This document shows positions 1 through 11,940 of a stretch of 64,000 nt of DNA, piece by piece. The translations under genes were made by a program, and so were the position numbers. Source of the DNA: Coenobita brevimanus (taxonomy: Eukaryota; Arthropoda; Malacostraca; Decapoda; Coenobitidae); contig JAVRFU010000154.1 of assembly GCA_032717465.1 (NCBI GenBank), positions 124,001 to 188,000 of the forward strand, in the 5' to 3' direction. Each line of letters starts with the position of its first letter. The stretch's first letter is position 1. A model generated the notes under the pieces. The model was not told the DNA's origin. It searched no databases and was given only the letters and a program-made list of their open reading frames with translations.

Positions 1-78
1 CCTTTCAAGCACTTCACCCTCCAAACCTCCATCCTTACTCATCACACTACCCAAGTACTTAAACGTACTCACATGAAG
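1..78 (-). repeat. LINE-A reverse transcriptase fragment
   Basis: The minus strand matches the part of the LINE-A reverse transcriptase just downstream of the active site (the YLGSVMSKDGG and LERVQ region), as seen in full at 42.7 kb and 56.6 kb. The similarity stops abruptly near base 78, so this is the end of a copy extending beyond the left edge, or a small fragment. Confidence 0.8.
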
Positions 79-89
79 AGGTAAATATG

Positions 90-1305
90 AAATTAAAAAC
101 TGGATATTCACCCTCAGACAAGGCTATGGAATGAGGGTGAATACCAGATGTTGTCAGAAATGGTTAGACACCTGCAGAAAGTGATTGGGAAAAGCAAAAT
201 ATAGTCCTGGTGGGTGACTTTAATTGTAAAGAGGTGAACTAGAAGGAGTGGGAATCAGGTGGTAGTTCGGATTCGTGGGGAGGAATATTATTAAACATAT
301 CAATGAATGATGTAAAACACCCAGTGGCTCAAAGAATAAACTACATTTAGAACTGATGACACACCAGCAAGACTAGATTTACTACTAACCAAAGAACCTG
401 ACACAATGGAATCTCTGAAATATCTGTGTCCTATTGGAAAAGTGATCATGTGGTCATTGAGTTCCAGATGATAAAAGGGAACGTGGTGCCAAGAGATGAG
501 CTTAGGCAGGGAAGATACAACTTTGGTAAAGCAAACTTTACAGGACTGAGAAAAGTTTTTAAAAATGCAGATTGGAGAAAATTCAGAGAAACAAGAGAGA
601 TGCAGAGGAAGTGGGATATCTTTCTTGACCTCTATAATTAGGGAGTGGAAAAATATGTGCCATGAGTAAGGGGGAAGAAAACAGGAAAAAGGATTGCTTT
701 AACAGAAGGTGTATGAAAGGAAAAAAAAAAAGGGAGGGACATGGCATGGAACTGGAGAAAGAGAGGTAATATTAGAACAAAGGAAGAATATAGAAGAACT
801 AGAAATGAATAATCAAGAATATGTAGGGTGGAAGAACGGAACTATGAAAAAGGTATACTTGACAAATGTAAGCAAGAACCCAAGTTGTATTATGTGTTTG
901 TTAATGGCAAACTGAAACAAAAGGAAGGAATCAACAAACTGAAAGTAGAAGGAAAGGTCTATAAAGATGCGGCAATGCAAGTTTAAATGATGAACAAAAG
1001 TTTCAAATAGGTTTTCGCTTAAGAAAGTGATTTCATGGAGGGGGAGGGAGTGACTAGAACTGTTGTGATAAAAGATGGAAAACTGGAAGTGAAGGAAGTG
1101 TATAAATTACTGGAAATTCAAGATGTAAGGAAAACCCCAGGGCTGGGCAGAATCACTAACTGGGTACTGAAGGGATGCAGAGAACAACTGGCACATAAAA
1201 TTCACGGTTAAATTATGTGTTCTCTGGAAGAAGTACCAAGAGAATGGAAGAGGGCCAATGTGCTATGGCAGAATCACAATTTAAGACAAAACGAAACAAC
1301 GATCT
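90..1305 (+). pseudogene. CR1-like LINE-F remnant, endonuclease and start of RT
   Basis: Translation in shifting frames gives pieces of a non-LTR element. There is an endonuclease piece with VGDFNCKEV near 215-235, SDHVVIEF near 440-465, and an RT start resembling NWVLKGCREQLAHKIH near 1155-1205. The order matches the better-kept LINE-F copy at 40-41.9 kb, which has WILKECADQL at the equivalent place. Several stops and frameshifts make it a dead copy. The element breaks near 1265-1310, and its next segment resumes near 2600. The CR1-like label rests on general RT appearance; the clade is not proven. Confidence 0.7.
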
Positions 1306-2599
1306 TACAATAACAAAGGCATATAATTTCTCCCATAATTACTTAATAGCACGGTAATACCGAACCACTCAATTGCACGAGAGAAACTGTGGGAAATGGG
1401 TGCGTTAAGGTATTGTATTTCAAGATACAACTCGTGTGTTATGCTTTTGTTGGTCACTGATTGGCTTCCTCGACACGATCCAACCCACGTGACCCAAGTC
1501 CCATATCACCTGCCACAGCCTGCCTCAGTGTTGTGCAGACAGTCGCTGTCATGAGAACTTTATTTGCTTTATTCCTTGTGCCTCATTTCCTCTCAGAACT
1601 CTGAGCACATAGTTTCAAAGTAACTTTAGTTATGCCTAAACACCATGAAAGTGCTATGAACATAAGAAAAGCATTTATTCAAAATGAAACTAAAATTGTT
1701 GGACAAAGTGGCATGTGGTGTGGCAGCTTAAATGCAAATGATCAGACAGATATGACTCAGGTGTGTTTACGATGTGGATAGTTCTCTTTGTTGGAAAAAA
1801 AAAGTTAATGATGAAGGAGCAGTAAAATTCAGGTTTTCACCTTTAGTGCAGCATGTAAAAAGAAAAAGGGGGGGAGGGGGCTTTGTGCCCAATGTTTGTG
1901 ATGGTCTTTGGTCGAGATAATTCGGATCTTACGATATGTGAAGACACTAATGTGTTGACATACAGAGTTAGGTAAAATAATTTTGTGAGCTCAGTTCCTT
2001 TGAATTATACTGCCATACAAATAATACTGCTTGGCTGACTTGCTTATTATTCATGATTACTGCATTCGTGTACTATATCTGAGAAGTGGGAAAAATGCAA
2101 TCACTCCATGCTGACAACTTCTTTATGCCATGTTTTTTCCTTTATTGTTGATGACTAATGGCTTCCAAAAATAGTTTCACACTTATTTTTTTTTTTTAAT
2201 AAGTGCAGAAAGCAATCCTGGCAAAATATGCCTGATGCTGGTATGCCATTGTTCACGAGTTGATTAGGTCAAAAGTTTTTTCCTTGATTGGTAATGAGGA
2301 CATTCAAGAGGCTTAGTGGCAATCCTTGGTGATTCAAATTTTTATGGGGAGTATTAGGGGGCAATACTAATCAGTCAGGTTAGAAAGCAGTATGCACTGA
2401 TGTGTCCAATCAGTGAGATCGTATCTAAACACACTGTCTTGGCTGTCTTAAGGCAGGCGTATTTGTAATAATCTATCTATATTTTTAACGAAAAACATGA
2501 GGCTCCTAGAACCTAAACCCCTACTTTACATGTAAATATATGTCACGTTTCAGCGCTAATTTGATTTTGCACGAGCTTCTGCATAACCTATCTCGTGCT
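1306..2599. other. 1.3-kb segment splitting the LINE-F copy, unidentified
   Basis: This stretch separates two halves of one LINE-F reading: the 'EEVPREWKRANV' region near 1230-1262 and 'VPICKGGNKEEPLN' near 2608-2650. It is AT-rich. A short stretch near 1633-1760 reads MPKHHESAMNIRKAF, loosely like the start of a Tigger/Jerky-type transposase but with no continuation. I found no clear terminal inverted repeats. It may be a decayed DNA transposon or unrelated inserted DNA. Confidence 0.35.
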
Positions 2600-3170
2600 G
2601 TATGAAGACTCTACTGTACCAATTTGTAAGGGAGGAAACAAAGAAGAACCTCTGAATCATAAACCAGTGTTCTTGGCCACCATAGACGCAAAATTGTTCG
2701 AGAGAATCACGAAAGACAGATGGATAAAATGTCTGGAGGAGATGGAGATTTTGGAAGAAAGTTAGTTTGGATTCAGATGTGAAAGGTGTGTGTTTCCAAC
2801 CTGTTGAGCTTCTACTCAAGGGTGATAGACGTGCTATGGGAAAGGGGTAGTTGAGTGAACAGTGTGTATTTAGATCTCGAGAAAGCCTTTGACAAGGTAA
2901 CCCATTGCAACTAATGTGGAAATTGGAGCACACAGGACTGAAGGGGAACTTTCTGGAGTGGTTGAGAGACTTCTTGTGAGACTGACTAATGAGAACATTA
3001 ATAAAGGACAGTAATGCAAGTCTCTTTGCTGATGATGTGAAGATCATGTGGAAAGTAGAAGTTGAACATGACTGTAAAATGTTGCAGGAGAACCTGGATA
3101 GGATTCATCATTGGAGCCAGATGAGGGAAATGAAAGTCAATGCAAAAAAATGTACAATATTGGAAATGGA
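2600..3170 (+). pseudogene. CR1-like LINE-F remnant, RT core
   Basis: This is the continuation of the copy broken at about 1.3 kb. Readable motifs are CKGGNKEEPLNHKPV, NLLSFYSRVIDV, a degraded 'LDLEKAFDKV' region near 2870-2900, and SLFADDVKIMWK at 3025-3060, in which the FADD catalytic motif is intact. The closest relative in the window is the minus-strand element at 40697-41347 (NLLSFYSRVIDV, MFADDAKIM). Frameshifts and stops separate the pieces. It is cut at 3170 by the 3' end of a LINE-A copy in the opposite orientation. Confidence 0.8.
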
Positions 3171-5424
3171 TCTATCTATCTCTTGCCAGATGCCTTAATC
3201 CTGTAAGGGGTGGCAACAAACAAATCGCCTCCAAGTTGACTTGTCCCCGGCATTTCATTGCCCTGATCCCAGCTAACACACCCCTTTCTCATATACTTCT
3301 CCATTCCATCCCTCCACCTCATCCTTAGCCTCCTTCTTCCTCTCCCCCACTTCCACCTCACTCACATACACTCTCCTCATCAGTCTCTCACTCTCCATCC
3401 TCTCCACATGGCCAAACCACCTCAATGTGTTTCTCCCAACACTTCCTATCCCATCCACATCCACACCACAATGCTCCTTCACTTCCTCATTTGTCAGTCT
3501 CTCTCTCCATGTGACTCCACATCCTCCTCTTAAATAACTTATTTCCACTGCTCTCACTCTTGACCTGCGTCTCTCCAACAACGTCCAAGCTCCACTTGCA
3601 TATGTTAGAGTTGGTATCACAATACTGTCATGTAGTAGCTTTATCAATTCCATGCTCACATCCATGTTTCTTATCACTGCTTTCAAGGAACCAGCAACCT
3701 TTCTTCCTTGTTGTACCCTTTCAAGCACTTCACTCTCTAAACTTCCATCCTTACTCATCACACTACCCAAGTATTTAAATGCACTCACATTTTTCATTTC
3801 TTCCACATCCAACCCCACTGTACATTCACTGACATCACTTCTCTCGAAGACCATGGATAACTTTACTCTTCCCTACATTCACCTTTAGATCCTGTTTCTT
3901 ACAGACTCTCCCAAACACATCCACCAAGCCTTGCAGCTCACCTTCATCTTCACTTAACAAAGTATCATCTGCAAACAACAGTACAAGGAGTTTCCAAACA
4001 CTGACCTCTCTCATTAGGGCCACTCGAACATCCACTGCCCTACACTGTATCTGTTTTATAACCCCATCCATATACAGATTGAACAACCATGGAGACATGA
4101 CACACCCTTGATTCAATCCAACCTTCAAATAGAAAATTTAACTCAGTTAACTATCCATACGCACTACGGCCTTAGCACCCTCACACATATCTTCACAGAG
4201 TTCAACAACTTCCCATCTACCCCAAATATTCTTAATACAGTCCACAATCCTTGTCTATCCACCCTGTCCTATGCTTTCTCGAAATCCGTGAAGGCCGCAT
4301 ACAACTTCTTTCTAGAAACTTTTCCACTAAAGATCTAAGAATGAATATCTGATCTATACAACCTTTTCCCTTCTTAAAGCCTCCCTGTTCTTCTCCAATT
4401 AATTCCTCTGTTATTTCCCTAACTCTGTCAATAACCATCCTACAGTATACTGTTCCTATTACACGAACAAGACAAATGCCCCTGTGATTACCACGCACTT
4501 CTGTTTTCCCTTTCCCTTTGTACTGTACAAGGAAATAATTATACCTGACTTCCAATCCTCCATGACTCTACCTTCCTCCCAGGCCAATCTGCACATCTTC
4601 CACATCCATTCTACTACGATCTCTCCCCTATGCTTCAGCACTTCAAAACACACTCCATCAATTCCTGCAGCTTTTCCCATTATGACTTTTATCATTGCTT
4701 CTACAACTTCTATTCTACTGATTTCTTCCTTTCCTCTCACATCCATCCTTCTCCCAGCCACTCCCCGGCCACATATACTTGCATTACTTTCATGCTCAAT
4801 GTTCAACAATTCATTAAAGTGCTCTCTCCATCTGCTCACTTTTTCTCCTTTCTCAACTAGTAATCTACCATTTTTATCTTTCACTCCCCTACTAACTTAA
4901 CTGCCACCCTGTCTGACTCTCTTTATCTCTTTCCAAAACATTTTCATACATTTCTTCCACTTGAAATTCAAATTCCTTCCAAATTCCTCATCCACTCTCT
5001 TTTACTCTCTCTTATAAATCTTTTCACCTCTCTCATCCTTTCTACATATAACTCTCTCTACCATCTCTCAACTTCTTCCACGCCCTTATTTCTCATCCAT
5101 TCATTATACACTTTTTTCTTTTGTGCCACAGCCTGTCCCACCTCCTCATTAAACCATGGTGTTCCTTGCACTCCCTTTCGTCTTCTCTTCACCCCACAAA
5201 CCATCTCACATGCTGGACACATTTCTTCTGTGAATATCTTACACACACCTTCCACGTCCCCCATCTGCTCCAATTCATATTTACCCAATCTTTCCCCTAC
5301 TTCTCTCTTATATTCTGCCTTCTTCTCATCCTCTTGTAACCTTTCCATGCTCCTTGCAAATACTCCTTCCTCCTGTCCTTCCCTTCTTCTATTTCTCCAT
5401 TTTACTTGGACCTTGATTCCATAC
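3171..5424 (-). pseudogene. LINE-A (RTE-like) copy, RT plus endonuclease end
   Basis: The element's 3' end is at 3171 with a short (GATA)n tail and the family's terminal motif GCCAGACG-like sequence. Reading leftward on the minus strand come the C-terminal region (LRWFGHVERMESERLMRRVY), the thumb (KYLGSVMSKDGSLE), the RT active site LLFADDTLL near 3950-3970, the GCVMSPWLFNLYMDGV motif near 4060-4110, and the upstream RT (GKAAGIDGVCFEVLKH, GIICL-like). The pieces lie in at least five open segments (3273-3854, 3835-4128, 4232-4555, 4459-4884, 5058-5492), so the copy is broken by frameshifts. The 5' part joins a second LINE-A fragment at about 5424. Confidence 0.85.
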
Positions 5425-5880
5425 ATGCTCCTCTCAAATAACTCATATACACTGCTCTCACTCTTGATTTCTGTCCCTCCAACAACGTCCAAGCTTCAAT
5501 TCCATACATTTGAGCTGATATCACAATACTATCATGTAGTGGCTTTTTCACTTCCATGCTCACTTTCCTGTTTCTTATCATTGCTTTCAAGGAACCAGCA
5601 ATCTTTCATCCCTGTTGCACCATTTCAAGCACTTCACCCTCTAAACTTCCATCCTTACTCATCACACTACCCAAGTACTTAAATATATTCACTTTTCTCA
5701 TTTCCTCATCATCAAACCTCACTGTACTTGTACATTCACTGACATCACTCTCTTAAAGACCATAACTTTACTCTTCCCAACATTCACCTACAGATTTCGT
5801 TTCTTACACACTTTTCAAATCTCATCCACCAAGCCTTGCACCTCCCGTTCGTCTTCACATACGAAATTCATCTCAACCAA
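5425..5880 (-). repeat. LINE-A internal RT fragment joined to the previous copy
   Basis: This segment repeats the RT C-terminal region already present at about 3530-3990, on the same strand. Motifs are EAWTLLEGQKSRVRAV and the 'KKPLHDSIVI' stretch. It joins the 3171-5424 copy at the reading MYGI|KVQVKWRNR, where an endonuclease-end sequence runs straight into RT C-terminal sequence. It therefore belongs to a separate, older copy truncated at both ends, or marks a rearrangement. Confidence 0.7.
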
Positions 5881-5984
5881 TCTCTTCCCGTCACATCACT
5901 AACATATTCAATCCCATTATTGTGATCAACTCACATTCTCATTTCTACCTTCCCCCCCCCCCAAAATGTCATTATAGGATCAAA

Positions 5985-8805
5985 TATACTACATCACATC
6001 ATCAAGGAGGAGTGTTTATAGTTGTGAGTAAAAGATGGAAGAAGAACATAAGAGAGTATGGATCAGTTGGGTCAAGGATTCTGTGGGTAAGATTGAAAGT
6101 TGGAATACAAATGTGGGCGATTCTGTGCGTGTATGCGCCAACTGCAAGATCGTGCAAGCAGAGTGAGAGAAGAGTTCTGGACAAATGTGGAAGTGTGCAT
6201 GGAAAAGTTTGGAAGGAATGAGAGAGTATTTTTGATCGGCGATATGAATGGTTTCCTGTAAGCCAAGAAACCATTTACAACACTGGGTGGTAACCATATA
6301 ACCAAATCATAAGTGCTCCTTACGTGTCAGCAAGTGGGTTGGTGGAGGGTTAGTGCCCCTCCCCGTAAAACAAATAACTCAGAGTCAAATGGCCACCCTT
6401 TACGGGATTATGACGTCTGGCAATAGATAGATAGATAGATATGAATGGTAAAGTAGGGAATGTGAAGGTGGATGGAATAGTTGGTGGGTGGGGTGTGCCT
6501 GCTGAGATAGATGAGAATGGCAGTGTGTTAGTGGACATTTGTGCTGGGAGGGGGTTGATGATAGCCAATACCCTCTTCAGGCACAAGATGATCCACAGGT
6601 ATACATGGCGAGTGATGAGAAGGGTGGGTGGTGAACTGAAAGGAAGGCAATGATTGATTATGTGTGTGTGGATGAAAGGATGCGAAGATGTGTAATGGAT
6701 ACAAGAACTTATAGAGGTTGGGGGAGTGAACTTTCTGACCACTACTTGGTGGTGGTCAGAATCAAGGTCCAAGTGAAATGGAGAAATAGAAGGGAAGAAC
6801 AGGAGGAAGTACTTCATGCAAGGAGGGTAGAAAGGTTACAAGAGGATTAAAAAGGCAGACTATAAGAGAGAGAAAAGAAGGAGGAATTGGGTAAATATGA
6901 ATTACAGCTGATGGGGGACATGGAAGATGCGTGCAAGATATTCACAGAAGAAATCTGTGCAGCATGTGACGTGTTGTGTGGGGTAGAAGAGAAGATGAAA
7001 GGGGGTGCAAGGAACAGTATGGTGGAATGAAGACGTGAGACAGGCCGTGCCACAAAAGAAGAAAGCATGTAGTAAAGGGATGAGAAACAAGGAAGCGGAA
7101 GAAGTTAAGAGACGGAAGAGAGAGTTATATGTCGAGAGGAACAGAGAGGTTAGAAGATTAGTAAGAGAGAGTACAAAGGGAGTGGACGAGGAATTTGGAA
7201 AAAAATTTGAGTGTAAAGTACAGGGAATGTAAGAAAATGTTCTGGAAAGAAGTAAAGAGAATTAGACAGGGTGGGACAAAGAGACAGGAAGAAATCAGTA
7301 GGATGGAAGTTGTGGAAGCAATGAAAAAAGTTAAAATCGGGAAATCCCTAGGAATTCATGGAGTGAGTGGTGAAATGCTGAAGCATGGGGGAGAGATAGT
7401 AGTAGAATGGATGTGGAAGACGTGCAGATTAGCCTGGGAGGAAGGTAGAGTCCCAGAGGATTATAAAACAGGCAATAATTATTCCCTTGTACAAAGGAAA
7501 ATGGGAAAAAGAGTGTCTGGTAATCATAAGGGCATTTGTCTTCTTGGAGTAGTACGAAAAGTATATGGTAGGATCCTTAGTGACAGAGTAAGGGAAATAA
7601 CTGTAGGAATTAGTTAGAAAAGAACAGGGAGGTTTTAGGAGGGGAAAGGGTTGTGTAGATCAGATATTCATTCTTACATCTTTAGTGGAAAGTTCCTAGA
7701 TGAGGGAAAGAAGTTCTATGCAACCTTCATTGATTTGGAGAAAGCATATGACGGGATGGATAGACATGGGTTATGGAAAGAATTAAGAATATCTGGAGTA
7801 GATGAGAAGTTGTTGAATGCCGTGAAGAGCAGGTATGAGGGCTGTAGTGACTGTGGATAGTGACTGAGTGAATTTCTCTATTTGAAGGTTGGATTCAAAC
7901 AGGGATGTGTCATGTCTCCATGGTTGTTCAATCTGTATATGGATGAGGTTATAAAAGAGATAGAAGGTAGGGTACTGGATGTTGGAGAAACCCTAATGAA
8001 ACAGGGCAGTGTTTGGAAACTCCCTGTATTGTTGTTTGCAGATGATACTGTGCTGTTAAGTGAAGACGAAGGGAAGCTGAAAGGTTTGGTGGATGAGTTT
8101 GGGAGTGTGTGTAAGAAACGGAATGTAAAGGTGAATAAAGTTATGGTCTTTGAGAGAAGTGAAGTCAGCAAATGTGCACTGAGGTTGGATGAGGAAAAAA
8201 TGGAAAAATAGGAGTGCATTTTAGTACTTGGGTAGTGTGATGAGTAACAATGGAAGTTCAGAGGATGAAGTGCTTGGAAGTGTACAACAGGGATAAAAAG
8301 GTTGCTAGTTCCTTCAAAGCAGTGATAAGAAACAGGGAAATGAGAATGGAAGTGAAGATGTTACTACATGACAGCATTGTGATACCAACTCTGACATATA
8401 GAAGTGAAGCTTGGACCTTGTAGGAGGGACAGAGGTCAATAGAGAGAGCAGTGGAAATGATTTATTTGAGAGAAGCATGTGGAGTCACATGGAGAGACTG
8501 ACAAATAAAGAAGTAAAGGAGCATTGTGGTGTGGATGTGGATGTGACAGGAAGCATTGGGAGACATACATTGAGGTAGTTGGGCCATGTAGACAGGATGG
8601 AGACTGATGAGGAGTGTATGTGAGTGAAGTGGAGGGGATGCCAAGGATGAAATGGATGGATGGAGTGGAGAGGTATATGAAAGGGGGGGGGGGTGCTAGA
8701 AGCAGGGCAATGAAATGGCAGGGGACAGGGGGACATGGAGGCAATTTGTTTGTGGCTACCCCTTATGAGATTAAAGCGTCTGGCAATAGATAGATAGATA
8801 GGTAT
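5985..8805 (+). pseudogene. LINE-A copy, nearly full length, with SINE insertion
   Basis: A plus-strand LINE-A with endonuclease, RT and 3' tail. Endonuclease pieces include SRILWVRLKVG and VYAPTAR (6060-6140), the GDMNG motif (interrupted), NTLFRHKMIHRYTWR (6570-6615), DYVCVDERMRR and SDHYLVV (6655-6760). RT pieces include GKSLGIHGVSGEMLKHGGEIVV (about 7340-7400), FIDLEKAYDGMDRHG (7725-7770), GCVMSPWLFNLYMDEV (7900-7950), and LLFADDTVLLSEDEG with the FADD active site (8025-8075). It ends with the common terminus and (GATA)n at about 8790-8803. Multiple frameshifts make it non-functional. A SINE at 6253-6437 interrupts the endonuclease with a clean target-site duplication. Confidence 0.85.
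6253..6437 (+). mobile_element. SINE, hairpin head with LINE-A type tail (S1-A)
   Basis: A 185-bp insert inside the LINE-A endonuclease. The 12-bp sequence GATATGAATGGT occurs at 6241-6252 and again at 6438-6449, a target-site duplication that splits the GDMNG codons. The insert starts in a hairpin-forming sequence (GTTTCCTG...AGAAACC). It ends with about 35 bases like the 3' terminus of LINE-A (GGCCACCC, GGGATTA, GTCTGGCAATAGATAG) and a GATA tail. No ORF is present. The shared 3' end suggests LINE-A machinery moved it. The same element lies at 11941-12290 in the opposite orientation. Confidence 0.85.
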
Positions 8806-9159
8806 TAAAAGATGCACTTGGGTTTTACTGGCTCTATGAAATCTGCGTATTCTGCATCTTTAGGTGGGAAAACAGATCTGGATGATGATGATGATGACGA
8901 TAATATCAAACTTTAAATAACCTTCAATAAAGTTTGTTTAATTAACCCTGGCCTCCCCATCACCCCTTACAGCCAGCCCAGTCCACAGGCAAAAACAAAA
9001 TTACAAAAAGCATAATACACTACATTAAAACCACCATCATCATCCAACCCTTTCCTTTATCAGATATGGCTTCAGGAAATCAGTAACAAAATACTACAGT
9101 CCCCATACAACACTAGGTAGGTCAATAGATAGATAGCAGTGTAATGTGGTAGAATAGTT
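8806..9159. other. Non-genic stretch with (GAT)n
   Basis: No gene is seen. A (GAT)n run at about 8878-8900 follows a sequence like the LINE-E 3' end (GGTGGGAAAACAGATCTGGATG), so it is probably the tail of a decayed LINE-E or dependent SINE. Another short GATA run is at about 9121-9133. Confidence 0.5.
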
Positions 9160-9600
9160 AGACCTGGATGGTAAAGGAAGAGGATATTCTTAGGCTCAGA
9201 CATACAGCAGTGATAATTATGATATGGGTGTGTAGTGCATCCTTGAATGATAGGCCTGAGGGTAATAATATTACTATGGCAGTGTTATTATTACAAATGA
9301 AGAGCTGAGAGGAAGAATGGTACTTGAATGTATCAGTGTTGTGATGAGGAGGGGTAGAGTGAGATGGTTTGGCCATGTTCATAAGATGGAATATGAGAAC
9401 TGGGTGTGGAAGGTGAAGGATGTGAGCGTCAAGGGTAGGGTTGTGAGAGGCAGAGCAAAAAAGACCTTGGACAGGGTCATACAGTGTGCCCTCAGAGATA
9501 AGGGGACTGAATAGGCAGGCTGCCAGAAATGGAGCAGTGTGGAGAACTGCATTTATGTGATCAAAGCAGATATATGCAGTTATCTAGGAACTTTAACTGA
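9160..9600 (+). pseudogene. LINE-B 3'-end fragment
   Basis: Readable pieces match the C-terminus of the LINE-B RT protein at 47.1-47.5 kb: EEDILRLR-like at 9178-9205, then VLECISVVMRRGRVRWFGHVHKME (9317-9390) and the RAKKTLDRVIQC stretch at 9450-9490. An open frame of 65 codons covers 9317-9514. The rest of the element is missing, so it is 5'-truncated. The gap between the two pieces (about 9210-9300) is rearranged. Confidence 0.7.
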
Positions 9601-9984
9601 ATGAATGAAAGAGTGAAGGGTGGCTTGAAAAACTGTTATGCAGTATACGACATGAACAGGATTTTTCATATGAATGGGCAAATAGGTAGATAGCAGGACG
9701 GTGCGATATGATCTGAAAATTGTGTGCACGAAGATGACCCCAATTAAAGGAACAGCTGACCACTTAATAATGTAGTGGAAATACTATAGAATGGAGAAGA
9801 GAGCTACAGGAAGAAATACAGACTGTCCAGGGAAGAGGAAATGGGAAGGAATAAAGAATAGGGAGGCATGAGGAGTGGCATAATGTATTAGGTCTATGGA
9901 TCAGTGTGAAATGAGGAATGACAGAAGTAGCTAAAAAGTTTTCAGCAAAAGTGTGGGAGATGAGGAAGTAGAAAGCATCAGGGG

Positions 9985-10016
<32 letters not shown>

Positions 10017-10944
10017 CAAAAAAATGTATATCCCCAATGCGCCGGTCGACTTGTATAGCCGTCACGATTTTAGGTGCGGAGCAAAGCTGGTCGACTTGTA
10101 TAGCGTCTTCCCATCATCCGTTGAACTTTAACTTATCCTTACTCATTAACGGGACCACCTGGAGATGAGGGGATACTTTCATTTGAAAGAGGATGAGTTG
10201 ATGAGTCTTATGTATCTTTACCTTTGTCTCTAGCTGTTATAGTTTGGCTGATACAGGGAGGTCCCAAGGATACAAGCAGTCAGGTTCAATTTGGCAAAAT
10301 CGTATAATGAATTCTCGTATAACAAAACACGTAACTAATGGTAAAATATCGGTAGGGTTCAAGGACCCTGTCAAAGGCAAGTTTTGAAGCTAAAATTTAC
10401 GATACCAAATGCAACAAACATATCTATATTACTGAACTGAAGAGAAAGCAACCTGAAAAAGCAAATAGTATGCAAATAACATGACTGCACAATAATTAAA
10501 TATATAAAACATGCATAACACTCATCTACAGGTGGTAATGTTGTGTTGGAAGAGGGAAGCTAGCAGTCTCCTGCTGAGCAGTGTCACCAAATTCCCAAAC
10601 CCATATTATTGTACCCGGCACGTTAAAATTATCACTTTTTTATCAAAATTATCTCACTCATAAACAAAGGCATTTCTTCACAAAAATTGGTAATTACTGT
10701 GGAATTAATATATTTATATGTGGAGTGATTAATTAACATTACTGAATTTGTTTAACTGTTAAGTACCTTCCAGATTATAATACTGGTTATCGTAAGTTAC
10801 TAAATCCTACAGTTGTACTAGTGTTACAGTTGACTTGTCAATTTTGCAATCCCTGATTTATTTTTCAGATTATGAAATTATGAGAGTTACCACATTATTG
10901 CATGCATGCTATCGCATATCACAAAGTGTGCCAAATATCGCATA
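9601..10944. other. No gene; GA microsatellite, short direct repeat, possible Tigger end
   Basis: A (GA)n run lies at 9988-10016. The 16-mer GGTCGACTTGTATAGC occurs at 10044-10059 and again at 10089-10104 (period 45). The sequence CAGGGAGGTCCC at about 10254 resembles the outer end of Tigger-type elements, but no matching end was found before the LINE-A fragment at 10945. The rest is AT-rich with no supportable ORF. Confidence 0.45.
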
Positions 10945-11243
10945 TTGTGAGGCAATGATAGACTACGTGTGTGTGGATGAGTGAATGAGAAGACAAGTGT
11001 TGGATGCAAGAGTGTGGAGAGGGTGGGGGAATGGAGTCTCGGACCATCACTTAGTGATGGCCAAGGTAGAGCTGCAAAGATAGTGGTTGAGGAGACGAAG
11101 GGGAAGACAGGAGGAAGCAACTCCTGTGAGAAGAGTGGAGAAATTGCAAGATAGTGAGAAAATGACAGAGTATAAGAGCATAGTGGAAGAAAGATTGGGA
11201 AGGTATGTGCTAGAGCAGATGGAAGGGGTGGAAGACGTACAGT
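10945..11243 (+). pseudogene. LINE-A endonuclease-end fragment
   Basis: The translation DYVCVDE, RRQVLDARVWRGWGN, SDHHLVMAKVEL, then LGRYVLEQMEGVEDV matches the LINE-A copy at 28200-28480 very closely. It lacks both the upstream endonuclease and the RT and tail. A fragment cut at both ends is unusual for a simple 5'-truncated LINE insertion, so later deletion or rearrangement is likely. Confidence 0.75.
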
Positions 11244-11940
11244 ACTGTGTGATCACTACTATACTTTAGCACTGTCTACCTATGAGAAAATTCTGTAACT
11301 GCACAATGAGTATCCTAACCCACTGAGTCTGAGATGTCAAATTTCAATTTATTATTGTCAATTCTTGATGATTCCATTCAGTTAAGGAGAGATTTTTTGA
11401 ACTGGAGGGTTTAGAAGTAGCTTTAATAAACCCCTTCAATAACAGAAGCCTTTCCTAAGTTGAATCAAATCATCTGGGAGCAGCAAGACTAAACTAAAAG
11501 GAAAGTCACCAAGATTGAAGGGATTAAAACTGTAACATACAAAGAGATACCCACTACTATTTCTGATCACCACCTACCTGAGTGAAGATTCCGTAATTGA
11601 ATCCTGGGTGTCCTTAAAGCTTGTGTCACTGAGAGCCTGTGGGTTTAGGATCAGGTGCTCTCTGGGGGTGATGGTGATGGTGATAGGGGCTGAGGGTGGC
11701 TCTCCGAGGGGCTCTGTAGGTGACTCACTCCCAGGGGGGGTTCTCCATGACTACCGAGGATTCCAGACTTCTACTTGCAGTGTTGTTGGTGCTTTTATTA
11801 TGTGGAGTCCTCGCCTAAATGCTTTCTGTGGTTCCTTCATCATCACTACCTACAGTATTGAAAAGATACAAAAAAATTTAGTCGTCATCATCATCACCAT
11901 CATCTTACTTTTTTTTTTTATACCTATGGATTGGAAGTAA
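11244..11940. other. No gene identified
   Basis: A 110-codon open frame at 11608-11940 reads through simple (GGTGAT)n-like sequence and a (CATCAT)n run at about 11882-11905. Its composition looks like repeat DNA, with a poly-hydrophobic end coded by CAT/ATT runs. I see no splice-bounded conserved exon. The block may be an unrecognised SINE with a CAT/GAT tail. Confidence 0.4.

Noticed and set aside
10254..10944. Tigger-type MITE suggested by CAGGGAGGTCCC
   Set aside because: No second inverted end and no TA duplication could be found, so it is mentioned only as a possible solo end.
11608..11940. 110-codon plus-strand frame with a hydrophobic end
   Set aside because: Runs through GGTGAT and CATCAT simple repeats and into a T run; composition explains the apparent membrane segment.
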